Position numbers and translations under genes: made by a program. Positions 46,499-57,603 of a stretch of 64,000 bases of DNA are shown one piece after another (the stretch's first letter is position 1; each line of letters begins with the position of its first letter). Source of the stretch: Rhizobium herbae (GTDB lineage Bacteria > Pseudomonadota > Alphaproteobacteria > Rhizobiales > Rhizobiaceae); contig NZ_JAEUAO010000001.1 of NCBI RefSeq assembly GCF_019511375.1, forward strand, positions 1,116,001-1,180,000, in the 5' to 3' direction. The notes beneath the pieces are model-generated. The model made no database searches. It saw only the letters and a program-made list of their open reading frames with translations, and was not told the origin of the DNA.

Positions 46499-48429
46499 CT
46501 ACTCTTTCCAAGCCGACACCGCCTGCGGCTTCACCTCTGTCTCACCGAGAACGACGTTCGCACCTGCCGGTATTGCCCAAACCTCCGTCCCGTAGTTGAA
46601 CGCAAACGTCATACCGCCGCGCTTGCGCAGCCGGATATGATCCGGAAGCGACACCGTTTCGAGACCCGCCTTTGCCGCCAAGTGGGTCAGGGTCTGCCGC
46701 AGGAGTTCCTGATCAGGCCAGCAGGCGAGATAGTGGTGCCCGTCCTTGGCCGTCAGCGCAGGGTCACCATTGGCGAAGGTCGCGAGCACCTCACCGTCCG
46801 CCTCGACATATTCCCGCCAGCGAATGGCAGCTCCGGAGACAGCGCCTGATACTGCATCGTCGAGCCCCGGACGCAGCGATGACACCTGCGTGACCCGAAC
46901 GCCCGCAAGCTTCGCAAGCGGGCCTGGCGGCAGATTTTCCGGAATGGCAAACTGGCGCGTGCGCGAGCCGGAGCGCGGGCCGTAGAGCACGATACCATCG
47001 GCAGCGCTGAAGGCCTGCAAAGCAGCGTCGGCGACCATCATCAGCGAGGGCACGAGCACCAGCTTGTACCCTTCGAGGGCAGTACCCGGGGGGAGGAAAT
47101 CGACATTCAGACCAAGCTTGCGCACCGCCTCGTACCAGCGGAAGGCCAGGTCGTGATACTGGAAATCCCTGCCCTGCGGCTGGATGACCGTCGCCCAATA
47201 GGTCTCGTAGTCGTAGACGATGGCAACCGGAGCCTGCTCCGTTGCCGGCAACACCCCGGTTTCGATGATCTCGCGCCCGACGATCTCCGCCTCGCGCCCG
47301 CCAACCGACAACTCGTCCGACCCCGGCAGATTGAGGCCCGCATGCATCTGTTCCTGCGCGAAGGGCGCCTGGCGCCAGCGGAAATAGCTGACGACTTCGG
47401 CACCATGCGCCAGCGCTTCCCAGGTCCAGAGCCGCACCATGCCGGGCTTCGGCACCGGGTTCCACGGCGCCCAGTTCACCGGTCCCGGCTGCTGCTCCAT
47501 GATCCAGAATCGGCCGCGGCCGACGCCGCGATAAAGATCGTGGTGGAACGGCGCGATGTCGGGATGAGAGGTTTCCGCCCAGCGGTTTCTCTCTTCCTGG
47601 CTGAAGGGAAACTTCTCGACGAAACCGATCGGATAGCTGTCCCACGACGCGAGGTCGAGGTTTTCGCCGACCTTCCAGTGGTCGAAATCGTTGACGAAGC
47701 CCATGAAGTTATGGGTGATCCAGCGGCCGGGTGAATTCTTGCGGATGATCTCGCATTGCATCTTGTCATAGGCGGCCACCTGCTGCGACTGGAAGCGCCA
47801 GAAATCGAGCCGTGCCGCGGGATTGGTCTCGGTCACGGTCAGGTTCGGCAGCACGACATCCTCGAAGCTCGCCACCTCCATCGACCAGAAGACATTGCCC
47901 CAGGCTTCGTTGAGCTGGTCGGTCGACTGGTAGCGGAGCCTCAGCCAGCGGCGGAACGCCTTGAGGTCTTCCGCTCCCCAGGACTGCGTCGTGTCGTGGC
48001 AGCCATATTCGTTGTCGGTCTGCCAGCCGTCGAGCGCCGGGTGTTCGCCATAGCGCTTGGCGATGATCTCGACGATGCGGGCGCTTTCGCGCCACCAGAC
48101 CTCGGAGGAGAAGGTATAATGCCGACGCGAACCGAAGCCGCGTACGCGCCCCTGCTGATCGACCGGCGCGATCTCCGGATATTCGTCCATCAGCCATTTC
48201 GGCGGCGTCGCCGTCGGCGTACCGAGCACGACCTTCAGTCCCGCGGCGCCGAGCGTATCCATGGCCCGGTCGAGCCAGGCGAAATCGAACTCGCCCCGCT
48301 TCGGCTCCAGCCGCGACCAGGCGAATTCGCCGATGCGTACGAAGGAAATGCCCATGTCCCGCATGCGGCGGGCATCCTTCGCCCACCAGGCTTCCGGCCA
48401 GTGTTCCGGATAATAGCAAACGCCAAGCA

Positions 48430-48430
<1 letters not shown>
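46499..48430 (-). CDS. beta-galactosidase, glycoside hydrolase family 42
   Basis: A 643-residue intracellular GH42 enzyme. The N-terminus [16 protein letters not shown] and [15 protein letters not shown] are diagnostic. The acid/base glutamate is in [14 protein letters not shown] and the nucleophile glutamate in [12 protein letters not shown]. Trimerisation and C-terminal beta domains follow. It hydrolyses beta-galactosides (or related pyranosides) brought in by the ABC importer encoded upstream. Its start shares one base with the stop of the ATPase gene (TAATG). The set resembles rhizobial lacEFGZK, but here the ATPase gene precedes the galactosidase gene. Confidence 0.93.
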
Positions 48431-49527
<1,097 letters not shown>

Positions 49528-49572
49528 TGGCCCTGCCTCCCGATGAAAGTTGAAATGTGGAAAACGCGGCGA

Positions 49573-50424
49573 TCATCCCTTGGTCGCTCCCAGCGTCAGG
49601 CCGGCAATGAAATGCTTCTGCATCAGGAAGAACATCAGCACCGGCGGCATGGCTGCGACGATCGAGCCGGCCGACACCAGGTGCCAGGCAGCGATCCATT
49701 GGCCGTTCAGCGAATAGAGCCCCGCGGTCACCGGCATGGCGTGCTGCCCCTGCACCAGGACCGTCGCCCAGAAATAATCGTTCCAGATGAAAGTGAACAC
49801 CAGCACCGACAGGGCAGCGATCGCCGGTCGCATCAGGGGAAGGACGATGTAGCGGAAGATGCGCCATTCGCTGACGCCTTCGACGCGGGCGGATTCGATC
49901 AGCGCAAAGGGTAGCGACGTGATGAAATTCCGCATGAACAAGGTGCAGAAACCAGTCTGGAAGGCGATATGGAAGAGCACCAGACCGGCGATGCTGTCAT
50001 AGAGCCCGGCCCGCAGCGTCATGTCGCGCACCGGCACCATCAGGATCTGAAAGGGGATGAAATTACCCGCGACGAAGAGGAAGAAGATCAGGAGATTGGC
50101 GCGGAACCTGTAGACCGCCAGTGCGAAACCGGACAGGCAGGCGAGCCCGACGGCGCCGATGACGGTCGGGATCGTCACCTTGAAGGAATTGAGAATGTAC
50201 CAGCCGATCGGCGAATCCCTGAAGACTGCCGTATAGTTATCGATGCCGGCGAAGCGCGAGGGAATGCCGAAATAGTTTCCGGCAGCCAGATCCGTGGATG
50301 GCCGCACCGAGGTGATGGCGACCCCGATCAATGGCAAGAGCCACAAGATCAATGCGATCGGCAGGATGATCGTATAGGCGTGGCGCACCCAGGGCGCAGC
50401 CTTCTGGACAGGGGTCGGAAACAT
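49573..50424 (-). CDS. carbohydrate ABC transporter permease (MalG type)
   Basis: A 283-residue inner-membrane permease with six hydrophobic segments and the EAA loop ESARVEGVSEWRIFRYIVLPLMRP, which contacts the ATPase. It ends with the usual HFIAGLTLGATKG motif of MalG-like proteins. Its start overlaps the stop of the other permease gene by one base. Confidence 0.93.
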   Translation of the reverse strand: MFPTPVQKAAPWVRHAYTIILPIALILWLLPLIGVAITSVRPSTDLAAGNYFGIPSRFAGIDNYTAVFRDSPIGWYILNSFKVTIPTVIGAVGLACLSGFALAVYRFRANLLIFFLFVAGNFIPFQILMVPVRDMTLRAGLYDSIAGLVLFHIAFQTGFCTLFMRNFITSLPFALIESARVEGVSEWRIFRYIVLPLMRPAIAALSVLVFTFIWNDYFWATVLVQGQHAMPVTAGLYSLNGQWIAAWHLVSAGSIVAAMPPVLMFFLMQKHFIAGLTLGATKG

Positions 50425-51332
50425 CAGGCGTGCCTTTCCCGCATCAGCATGCGCACGATGAACAGGGTGATGAAGACCATCATGATCATGAAGAGGACGA
50501 CGGCGATCGCCGCGCCATAGCCCATGCGGTAGCCGTATTCCGATAGCGCCTGCTCATACATGTAGAACGAAAGCACGCGGCTCGAGCCATAGGGGCCGCC
50601 ATCCGTCATGATCGAGACCAGGTCGAAGGAGCGCAAGGCACCGATGACGGTGACGACGATGGCGATGAAGGTGGCAGGACCGAGCTGGGGCAGGATGATG
50701 TTCCACAGCAGCGACCAGCCCCTTGCGCCATCCATGCGGGCCGCCTCGACCTGTTCCGGGTTGATGTTGTTGAGACCGGTCAGGTAGAGGATCATGCAGT
50801 AGGCAATCTGCGGCCAGAGACCGGCGGCGATGATACCGAGCGTCACGTAGCGCTCGTCAGCAAGGATCGCGATGCTTTGGCCGGTCAGCGTCTTGATCAG
50901 CGCGGACAGAAGACCGAAATCCGGCGCATAGAACCAGGTGAAGATCAGGCCGACGACGACCTGGCTGATCACGAACGGAAAGAAGAACAGCGACTTGTAG
51001 AGCCGGATGCCGGTGACCGTCTGGTTAAGGAACAGCGCCACGGCAAGGCCCGCGGGCACGGCCAAAAGATAGAGCACCAGCCAGAGGATGTTGTTCTTCA
51101 GCGAGGTATAGAAGGCTTCGTCATCGAGAAGCTCGACATAATTTCCCAAACCGATCCAGGTTTTCGGGCCAAGTCCGTCCCAATCGTAAAAGCTGATCCA
51201 GATCGACTGGAAGATCGGAATAATCACATAGATTGCGAACATGATCATGCCGGGCGCCAGAAACAGCCAGGGCGCCAGGCGCTGCTGGTTGCGCTTCCAG
51301 AAACCGGATCTCGCGGAAACGGTGCTGCCCAT
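50424..51332 (-). CDS. carbohydrate ABC transporter permease (MalF type)
   Basis: A 302-residue permease with six hydrophobic segments. FLAPGMIMFAIYVIIPI near the N-terminus and the EAA loop EAARMDGARGWSLLWNIILP are typical. ATG 51332 has GAGGTGG upstream. The longer open frame to 51662 runs through the RIME element and is rejected. It pairs with the MalG-type permease downstream. Confidence 0.93.
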   Translation of the reverse strand: MGSTVSARSGFWKRNQQRLAPWLFLAPGMIMFAIYVIIPIFQSIWISFYDWDGLGPKTWIGLGNYVELLDDEAFYTSLKNNILWLVLYLLAVPAGLAVALFLNQTVTGIRLYKSLFFFPFVISQVVVGLIFTWFYAPDFGLLSALIKTLTGQSIAILADERYVTLGIIAAGLWPQIAYCMILYLTGLNNINPEQVEAARMDGARGWSLLWNIILPQLGPATFIAIVVTVIGALRSFDLVSIMTDGGPYGSSRVLSFYMYEQALSEYGYRMGYGAAIAVVLFMIMMVFITLFIVRMLMRERHA

Positions 51333-51383
51333 CGCTGCCACCTCGTTGACGTAGTTTGAAAATCGACCGTAGTCTCGGCGGTC

Positions 51384-51494
51384 GCCCTCACCCGAGGCCT
51401 CTCCCGGCGGACGGGGAGAGGAATTGACCCGCGATCGCCGCGTGTCCCTTCTCCCCGCCTGCGGGGAGAAGGTGGCCGGCAGGCCGGATAAGGG
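51384..51494. repeat. RIME-like palindromic intergenic repeat, copy 4
   Basis: Two hairpins, CCTCTCCC/GGGAGAGG and CCTTCTCCCCGC/GCGGGGAGAAGG, lie between GCCCTCA and TAAGGG ends. The second hairpin nearly matches copy 1 at 3063-3175. It separates the sugar-binding protein gene from the first permease gene within the operon and may stabilise the upstream transcript. Confidence 0.75.
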
Positions 51495-51513
51495 ACTGAA
51501 GCCGATTTGAAGG

Positions 51514-52746
51514 TTACTTGTAGATACGCCCGCGAGCCTTTTCGAGGCGTTCGAGAATCGCGTCGACATTGTCCGGCTTGACCATGAACTGCTGGAAGCC
51601 TTCCATTCCGACCTTAGCCATTTCAGCCGGGGCGTCGCGGTCGTAGAACTGTGCAAGCGCATAGGCGTTTGCCAGCATGTCGAACCCGGCCTTGAGGAAC
51701 GGATCGTTCGACTTGGCGGACTGGTTGTTGACCGGAAGCTGTCCCAGGACCTCGTTCATCTTGGTCTGCGCCTCAGGCGTTGCAAGATAGGCGAGGAACT
51801 TGCGGGCATCTTCCTTGTTCTTCGCACCCGACGGGATGTGGAAGGACTCGGTCGGTGCATCTTCGGCCATCGGAATGCCGGCGGTGATCTCCGGGAACTG
51901 CAGGAAGCCGATCTGCTCTTCCTTCAATCCGCCGTCCTTCATGGCGGCGACGGCAAAGTTGCCCATGAGGTACATCGGTGCCTTGCCCTGGACGAACTGC
52001 GGAATGGCATCCTGCCAGTCGATCGCCGCATGGTTTTCGAGGAAATAGCCGGGCTTTACCAGTTCGGCCCATTTCTCGAACACCGCCTTCACCTTCGGAT
52101 CGGTGTAGGGAACCTTGCCGGCCGTCAGGTCCATGTGGAATTCGTAGCCGTTGACGCGCAAGTTCAGGTAGTCGAACCAGCCGCCCGTCGGCCACAATGC
52201 CTTGGTGCCGATCGCAAACGGCGTCATTCCGGCTGCCTTCAGCTTTTCGCAGGCGGCGACCAGCTCTGCCCAGTTCTTCGGCGGCGTGATGCCCTGCTCG
52301 GCAAAGATGTCCTTCCGGTAGTAGATGCCCCACTGATAGTAGGAATAGGGAATGCCCCATTTCTTGCCGTCGATTTCCATCGACTTGACGGCGGACTTCA
52401 ACTGGTCGTCCAGCTTGTTTTCAGTCCAGAGGTCGGTCACATCCTCGAACAGGCCGGCCTTGACGAAGGGGGCCATGCGGTTGCCCGAATACCAGGCGAC
52501 CACATCGGGCGCATCAGCGGTCAAAAAGTTGCGGATCGCGGACTTGTAGCCTTCGTGGTCGAAATTGTTCCACTTGACGGTCACCTCCGGATGGGCCGTC
52601 TTGAAGCCTTCGAGCAGCGTTTCCATTGCCTTTTTCGGCGCCGGATCGGACTGGTCGGAGTTGATGACGAGTTCGCCTGCGAAGGCGGCGGACATGGTGA
52701 GCGCATAGCCGAGCGCGAGCCCGGTAGCGACTTTAAAAGAAATCAT
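51514..52746 (-). CDS. carbohydrate ABC transporter substrate-binding protein
   Basis: A 410-residue periplasmic protein of the type-2 (MalE-like, SBP_bac_1) family. The signal peptide ends SAAFA near residue 23. The mature part starts GELVINSDQSDPAPKKAME and contains APDVVAWYSGNRM and AWLW-like aromatic patches. It is the first gene of the operon leading to the GH42 enzyme, so it probably binds a galactoside or oligosaccharide. GGAGG stands 8 bases before the ATG. Confidence 0.92.
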   Translation of the reverse strand: MISFKVATGLALGYALTMSAAFAGELVINSDQSDPAPKKAMETLLEGFKTAHPEVTVKWNNFDHEGYKSAIRNFLTADAPDVVAWYSGNRMAPFVKAGLFEDVTDLWTENKLDDQLKSAVKSMEIDGKKWGIPYSYYQWGIYYRKDIFAEQGITPPKNWAELVAACEKLKAAGMTPFAIGTKALWPTGGWFDYLNLRVNGYEFHMDLTAGKVPYTDPKVKAVFEKWAELVKPGYFLENHAAIDWQDAIPQFVQGKAPMYLMGNFAVAAMKDGGLKEEQIGFLQFPEITAGIPMAEDAPTESFHIPSGAKNKEDARKFLAYLATPEAQTKMNEVLGQLPVNNQSAKSNDPFLKAGFDMLANAYALAQFYDRDAPAEMAKVGMEGFQQFMVKPDNVDAILERLEKARGRIYK

Positions 52747-52909
52747 TACATCCTCCCAAGGATCAGCGTGTGGTGTTCATGCCCTTGTCTCCTGCGGTTT
52801 ATCCTGGTCCTCTTTCCCGCATGAGCCGCTTGACCTTGCTGCCGAAACCCGCAATCTACTTCCGACATTCCGGCATTAATTTCCGTTATCCTAAGATCAT
52901 CGAGGAGAC

Positions 52910-53875
52910 ATGGCGAGACGGCGCAAACCGGTGAATCTGCTCGGCGCGACAGCGGTCCATCCGGAGCGCGACCCCGCGCATCCTCTCGTCGTCTTTGGCG
53001 ATCATCGCTTCTGCGCGGGCGACAATATCAATGTGCGGCGGATGGCGGGCCCGCACATGCACAGCCAGATCGAACTCAATTTCGTGCTCGAAGGCGAGAT
53101 GACCTACTGGTTCGACGGGCGCGAACTCAGCGTATCCGAGGGGCGGCTTTGCCTGTTCTGGGGCATGATCCCGCATCAGGTAACGGACATTAAGGAGCCG
53201 ACTCGCTTCATCTGCCTCTATGTGCCGATGTCCGTCTTTCTGGCGCTTCCAAGCCTCAGCCGCTTTCGCGACGCGGTCTTTCGTGGCGCCATGATCGAGG
53301 CCCTGGATATCCGCCCCTACGACCGCGACATCTTCATGCGATGGCGCGAGGAGCTTCTGTCGGGCGACGAGGAACTGGAACAGATCGTCCGCGAGGAACT
53401 CGGCGCACGCGTCCGCCGCCTTGATCGCGAAGGCTGGCGCGACCTGCGCGAGCAGGGATCGGCGATCGCCTCCTTTGCGCACCAAGATGCCGACCGGATG
53501 TTCCATGTCGAGCGCATGATGCGCTTCATCGCCGAACACGCACTGGAAAACATAACCGCCGAGGATGTGGGACGCGATGTCGGCCTGCATCCGAACTATG
53601 CCATGGGCATCTTCAAGCGCACTGTCGGCATGACCATCAACCAATCGATCGTCCGCCACCGGCTGGATACGGCCCAGTCGCTGCTCATTTCCACGGATCT
53701 GCCGATCACCACCGTCGCCTTCGAGGCGGGTTTCGGTTCGCTCTCCCGTTTCTATGAAGCATTTCACGACCGGTTCGGCACCAGGCCCGGCACATTCCGC
53801 CGTCGCCTTGCCAAGCCGCCCCGGGCACGCGAGGTTCACGCGACCGCCGGCGGGCAAATTGTGGCGCCCGACTGA
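52910..53875 (+). CDS. AraC-family regulator, likely of the galactoside operon
   Basis: A 321-residue protein. The N-terminal cupin-like sensor (residues about 25-140, with HMHSQIELNFVLEGEMTYWF) is followed by a C-terminal AraC DNA-binding domain with two helix-turn-helix motifs (ITAEDVGRDVGLHPNYAMGIF and ITTVAFEAGFGSLSRFYEAF). It is divergent from the sugar importer operon, with a 163-base shared promoter region, which suggests it activates that operon in response to a sugar. GAGGAG precedes the ATG. Confidence 0.9.
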   Translation: MARRRKPVNLLGATAVHPERDPAHPLVVFGDHRFCAGDNINVRRMAGPHMHSQIELNFVLEGEMTYWFDGRELSVSEGRLCLFWGMIPHQVTDIKEPTRFICLYVPMSVFLALPSLSRFRDAVFRGAMIEALDIRPYDRDIFMRWREELLSGDEELEQIVREELGARVRRLDREGWRDLREQGSAIASFAHQDADRMFHVERMMRFIAEHALENITAEDVGRDVGLHPNYAMGIFKRTVGMTINQSIVRHRLDTAQSLLISTDLPITTVAFEAGFGSLSRFYEAFHDRFGTRPGTFRRRLAKPPRAREVHATAGGQIVAPD

Positions 53876-53886
53876 AAGCCGCGCAG

Positions 53887-53909
53887 AGAGGTAAAATAAT
53901 TTTACCTCT
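53887..53909. promoter_or_regulatory. perfect 23-bp palindrome upstream of lldD
   Basis: Two perfect 11-base arms, AGAGGTAAAAT and ATTTTACCTCT, surround a single A. It lies 75 bases before the lldD start and 11 bases after the araC-type stop. The one-base centre excludes a good RNA hairpin as the main role, so a dimeric repressor or activator site is likely. Confidence 0.65.
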
Positions 53910-53984
53910 TGCCGTTCCCGCTCTTAACAACGGTTCGCGAAACATGGTATTGCCAACCACTCCCTTTGAGATGGAAAACCGCGC

Positions 53985-55127
53985 ATGTCCCAAATCCTCG
54001 AAATCCGCGACCTGAAGGCGCTTGCCCAGCGCCGCGTCCCGAAGATGTTCTTCGACTATGCCGATAGCGGCGCCTGGACCGAGGGAACCTATCGCGCCAA
54101 CGAGGAGGATTTTCATAAGATCAAGCTACGACAGCGGGTGCTGGTCGACATGACCAACCGGTCGCTGGAAAGCACCATGATCGGCCAGAAGGTCTCGATG
54201 CCTGTCGCCCTTTCGCCGACCGGCCTGACCGGCATGCAGCATGCCGACGGCGAAATCTTGGCGGCGAAGGCGGCCGAGGATTTCGGTGTGCCCTTCACGC
54301 TTTCGACGATGAGCATCTGTTCGATCGAGGATGTGGCATTGGCGACGACCAAACCCTTCTGGTTCCAGCTTTACGTCATGCGCGACCGCGACTTCGTCAG
54401 GAACCTGATCGAACGCGCCAAGGCGGCAAAATGCTCGGCGTTGGTATTGACGCTTGATTTGCAGATCCTTGGCCAACGCCACAAGGACCTCCGCAACGGC
54501 CTCTCCGCCCCACCGAAATTCACGCCCAAGCATATCTGGCAGATGGCGACACGGCCGCTTTGGTGCATGCAGATGCTGCAGACCAAGCGCCGCAGTTTCG
54601 GCAATATCGTCGGCCACGCGAAAAACGTCTCGGACCTGTCGTCTCTTTCGGTCTGGACGGCCGAACAGTTCGATCCGCGCCTCTCCTGGGACGACGTCGC
54701 CTGGATCAAGGAATTGTGGGGCGGGCCGCTGATCCTCAAGGGCATCCTCGATGTCGAGGACGCGAAGATGGCAGCGCGGACCGGCGCAGACGCGATCATC
54801 GTCTCCAATCACGGCGGCCGGCAGCTCGACGGTGCCCCGTCCTCCATCAGCATGCTGCCAAAAATCGTCGATGCGGTCGGCGACATGATCGAGGTCCATC
54901 TCGACGGCGGTATCCGCTCGGGCCAGGACGTGCTGAAGGCCATCGCGCTCGGCGCCAGGGGCACCTATATCGGCCGCCCCTTCCTCTACGGTCTCGGCGC
55001 CGGCGGCAAGGCCGGCGTGACGCTGGCGCTCGATATCATCCGCAAGGAACTCGACATCACCATGGCGCTGTGCGGCAAGCGGGATATCCGCAACATCGGC
55101 CGGGATGTGATTGCGCAGGGACTTTAA
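53985..55127 (+). CDS. lldD: FMN-dependent alpha-hydroxy acid (L-lactate) dehydrogenase
   Basis: A 380-residue flavoprotein of the glycolate oxidase/L-lactate dehydrogenase family. It starts with [23 protein letters not shown]. It has [14 protein letters not shown], the catalytic histidine and FMN arginine in [14 protein letters not shown], and the FMN phosphate loop [13 protein letters not shown]. It oxidises L-lactate (or a similar hydroxy acid) to pyruvate and feeds electrons to the quinone pool. Its stop overlaps the convergent uraH stop by four bases. A perfect palindrome upstream suggests dedicated regulation. Confidence 0.9.
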   Translation: MSQILEIRDLKALAQRRVPKMFFDYADSGAWTEGTYRANEEDFHKIKLRQRVLVDMTNRSLESTMIGQKVSMPVALSPTGLTGMQHADGEILAAKAAEDFGVPFTLSTMSICSIEDVALATTKPFWFQLYVMRDRDFVRNLIERAKAAKCSALVLTLDLQILGQRHKDLRNGLSAPPKFTPKHIWQMATRPLWCMQMLQTKRRSFGNIVGHAKNVSDLSSLSVWTAEQFDPRLSWDDVAWIKELWGGPLILKGILDVEDAKMAARTGADAIIVSNHGGRQLDGAPSSISMLPKIVDAVGDMIEVHLDGGIRSGQDVLKAIALGARGTYIGRPFLYGLGAGGKAGVTLALDIIRKELDITMALCGKRDIRNIGRDVIAQGL

Positions 55128-55486
55128 CTTCCCCGATAGGTCGAATAGCTGAACGGCGAGAGCAGCAGCGGCACGTGATAATGGCTGGCTGCATCGGCGA
55201 TGCCGAAGCGTAGCGGGATGAGGTCGAGGAACGCCGGTTTCGGCAGACTGGCACCCGTGGCGCGCAGGTAGTCGCCTGCATGAAACAGCAACTCGTAGGT
55301 CCCGACCCTGAATGCCTCGCCGTCGAGCAACGGCCCGTCTACCCGGCCGTCACTGTTGGTTTCGACCGTGCGCAGCAGGCGGCGCTTTTCTCCCTCGACC
55401 GCGAACAGATCTATCTTCAGGCCCTGTGCCGGTTTGCCGAGGGCGGTATCGAGGACGTGGGTTGTCAGGCGGCCGGCGTTGCTCAT
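55124..55486 (-). CDS. uraH: 5-hydroxyisourate hydrolase
   Basis: A 120-residue transthyretin-like protein that hydrolyses 5-hydroxyisourate to OHCU. Catalytic residues are visible: histidine in [14 protein letters not shown], arginine and histidine in [11 protein letters not shown], and the family-specific C-terminus YSTYRGS. It is the last gene of the minus-strand set puuE-uraD-allA-uraH and takes the product of PuuD. Confidence 0.95.
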   Translation of the reverse strand: MSNAGRLTTHVLDTALGKPAQGLKIDLFAVEGEKRRLLRTVETNSDGRVDGPLLDGEAFRVGTYELLFHAGDYLRATGASLPKPAFLDLIPLRFGIADAASHYHVPLLLSPFSYSTYRGS

Positions 55487-55502
55487 CGGGATTTGCTCGC
55501 GC

Positions 55503-56000
55503 TTACACGGGGTTCGGAATGATGAAGGGCTCGTCGTAAAAGACTTCTACCAGATTGTTGCCCGGGCCGTCGCGATCCACAACGAGGAAATCGCTGACCG
55601 CGTTGACGGCCATCAGGGGGTGATGCCAGACGTTGCGACCATAATTGACGCCCTGGCTCCCCGTCGCGAGGAAAACGCGTGGAATACCCGGCTTGCCGCC
55701 ATCGTCCGGCGCGACGACCGCGAGCCACGGGCCGCCTCCGATCGGCGAAAAGCTCTGCGACCCCAAGGGATGGCGTTCCATCATCGTCAGGCGGTAAGGG
55801 AAGCTGCGCGGCTGGCCACGAAAGATATTGATGATCACGCGGGCGCCGTCGCCCGTCATGTCGGCACAAGCGAGCGCATGAAACCGCTCGGTCGAGCCGC
55901 CGTTGATCAGACGCATGGATGCCGGATTCGCTTCGATGACCGTGCCGAAGGAAGCGAAGGCGGCCGCAGTCAAAGGCTCGATCGTTAAAAGCTGTGGCAT
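55503..56000 (-). CDS. allA: ureidoglycolate lyase
   Basis: A 165-residue cupin-fold enzyme that splits ureidoglycolate into glyoxylate and urea. [12 protein letters not shown] near the N-terminus, [27 protein letters not shown] in pieces, and [14 protein letters not shown] carry the family's conserved residues. It lies between uraD and uraH on the same strand. It acts late in the pathway, so allantoate-processing genes must be elsewhere. Confidence 0.94.
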   Translation of the reverse strand: MPQLLTIEPLTAAAFASFGTVIEANPASMRLINGGSTERFHALACADMTGDGARVIINIFRGQPRSFPYRLTMMERHPLGSQSFSPIGGGPWLAVVAPDDGGKPGIPRVFLATGSQGVNYGRNVWHHPLMAVNAVSDFLVVDRDGPGNNLVEVFYDEPFIIPNPV

Positions 56001-56042
56001 CAGTCTGTCGATCCCGCCGCAAAACAGCGTGGCGGAGCAATG

Positions 56043-56546
56043 TCAGGCATTGGCGTCTCCCGGAAGCATGGAATGCAAACGCAGCAGCGCAATCTTCTCG
56101 ACCTGCGCTGACGCCGTCTCAAATTCCTCTTGCCGGTCGTTGTCAATCCGCCTTTCGAAGGCAGACAGAATATCGTCCTTGCTGAGCCCCTTGACCGCGA
56201 TGATGAAGGGAAAGCCGAACTTTTCCGTATAGGCAGTGTTCAGTTCGGTGAAACGGGCGTGTTCCGAAGGGCTCAGACGGTCGAGACCGGCAGAAGCCTG
56301 CTCGGCCTTCGAATCGTCCGTCAGTTCTCCGGCGATCGCCAGCTTCCCCGCAAGGTCCGGATGGGCGCATAGAACCCCTAGGCGCTCCGCGTCCGAGGCG
56401 GCACGGAAGGCGGCAACGAGCGCGGCATGGACGGCGTTCGTCGTCAACGCGACCTGCGGATTTGCGTCGAAGGCACGCTCCGCCACCCAGGGAGAATGCT
56501 CGAAGACGCCGCCGAACCGTGCGACGAAGCTTTCGCGTGCGCTCAT
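56043..56546 (-). CDS. uraD: OHCU decarboxylase
   Basis: A 167-codon frame encoding a helical protein that decarboxylates 2-oxo-4-hydroxy-4-carboxy-5-ureidoimidazoline to S-allantoin. LCAHPDLAGKLA carries the catalytic histidine. EHARFTELNTAYTEKFGFPFIIAVKG is the conserved core, in parts. ATG 56546 shares one base with the puuE stop (TGATG), so the longer upstream start is not needed. Confidence 0.94.
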   Translation of the reverse strand: MSARESFVARFGGVFEHSPWVAERAFDANPQVALTTNAVHAALVAAFRAASDAERLGVLCAHPDLAGKLAIAGELTDDSKAEQASAGLDRLSPSEHARFTELNTAYTEKFGFPFIIAVKGLSKDDILSAFERRIDNDRQEEFETASAQVEKIALLRLHSMLPGDANA

Positions 56547-57475
56547 CACAATCCGCCCTCTGGCTTGTGATGCGCGTACCAATGCCGAGCAATATCGATA
56601 CGCTTGGGGGTCCAGACCTTCTCATGGCTTAAGACATAATCGATGAACCGGGCCAGCGCCGCGGCCCGGCCGGGGCGGCCGACGAGGCGGCAGTGCAGGC
56701 CGACATTCATCATCTTCGGACTGCCCTCCTTGCCCTCGGCATAGAGCACGTCGAACGTGTCCTTCAGATAGGTGAAAAACTGGTCGCCGGCATTGAAACC
56801 CTGCGGCGTCGCAAAGCGCATGTCGTTGGCATCGAGCGTATAGGGAATGATCAGATGCGGTTTGTCCCTGGTCAGACCGGGAACCCAGTAGGGCAATTCG
56901 TCGGCATAGCTGTCGGAGGAATAGACGAAGCCGCCCTCCTCCAGAATGAGCTTCAGCGTGTTGTTCGAGGGCTTGCCCTGATACATGCCGAGGGGATGCG
57001 AGCCGGTCAGTTCCTTGTGCAGGCGCACGGCCTCGAGAATGTGCTTTCGCTCTTCCTCTTCCGGGAAGTCCTTGTATTCCAGCCAGCGGTAGCCATGGCT
57101 GGCGATTTCCCAGCCTGCCTCCTTCATTGCAGCGACCGCTTCCGGATTGCGCGCCATGGCAAGCGTCACGCCATAGACCGTCACGTCGACATTGCGGCTG
57201 GTAAACATCCGCCAGAGCCGCCAGAAGCCGGCGCGAGCGCCATACTCGTAGATCGATTCCATGTTGAGATTGCGCTGGCCGGGCCACGGCTGCGCGCCGA
57301 CGATCTCCGACAGCAGTGATTCGGACGCCTTGTCGTTGTCGAGAATGCAGCTTTCGCCGCCCTCCTCGTAGTTGACCACGAATTGCACGGCTATGCGCGC
57401 ATCGCCCGGCCAGCGGACCTGCGGAGGATTGCGGCCATAGCCGACGAGATCACGTGGATAGGATTGTTTTGCCAT
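56546..57475 (-). CDS. puuE: allantoinase PuuE (polysaccharide deacetylase-like)
   Basis: A 309-residue cytoplasmic hydrolase that opens allantoin to allantoate. It belongs to the metal-independent PuuE type, with a NodB-like fold: VNYEEGGESCILDND, EIASHGYRWLEYKDF and HCRLVGRPGRAAAL. The N-terminal YPRDLVGYGRNPPQVRWPG is specific to this family. ATG 57475 has AAGGGTG upstream. It is the first gene of the ureide operon and is preceded by a 10-bp inverted repeat. Confidence 0.94.
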   Translation of the reverse strand: MAKQSYPRDLVGYGRNPPQVRWPGDARIAVQFVVNYEEGGESCILDNDKASESLLSEIVGAQPWPGQRNLNMESIYEYGARAGFWRLWRMFTSRNVDVTVYGVTLAMARNPEAVAAMKEAGWEIASHGYRWLEYKDFPEEEERKHILEAVRLHKELTGSHPLGMYQGKPSNNTLKLILEEGGFVYSSDSYADELPYWVPGLTRDKPHLIIPYTLDANDMRFATPQGFNAGDQFFTYLKDTFDVLYAEGKEGSPKMMNVGLHCRLVGRPGRAAALARFIDYVLSHEKVWTPKRIDIARHWYAHHKPEGGL

Positions 57476-57484
57476 CAAATCACC

Positions 57485-57530
57485 CTTCGAATTTGCCGCG
57501 ACGGTAGCATTCGGGATGGGAAATTCGAAG
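57485..57530. promoter_or_regulatory. spaced inverted repeat in puuE leader
   Basis: CTTCGAATTT (57485-57494) and its exact complement AAATTCGAAG (57521-57530) are separated by 26 bases, starting 10 bases upstream of the puuE start. Each arm holds the palindrome TTCGAA, so it is also a direct repeat. It could bind a regulator of ureide genes. Chance occurrence is possible. Confidence 0.4.
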
Positions 57531-57603
57531 TCGAAATGGTGAAAATCGCCGTCTATCCAAGGCAAGGATAGGCGATTGCGTCTATGCAACAGCCTGCCTG
57601 CGA

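Noticed and set aside
52860-52885. Three TTCCG repeats in the AraC-sugar operon promoter region
   Set aside because: The spacing is irregular (8 and 13 bases) and the unit is short, so I could not separate it from chance.
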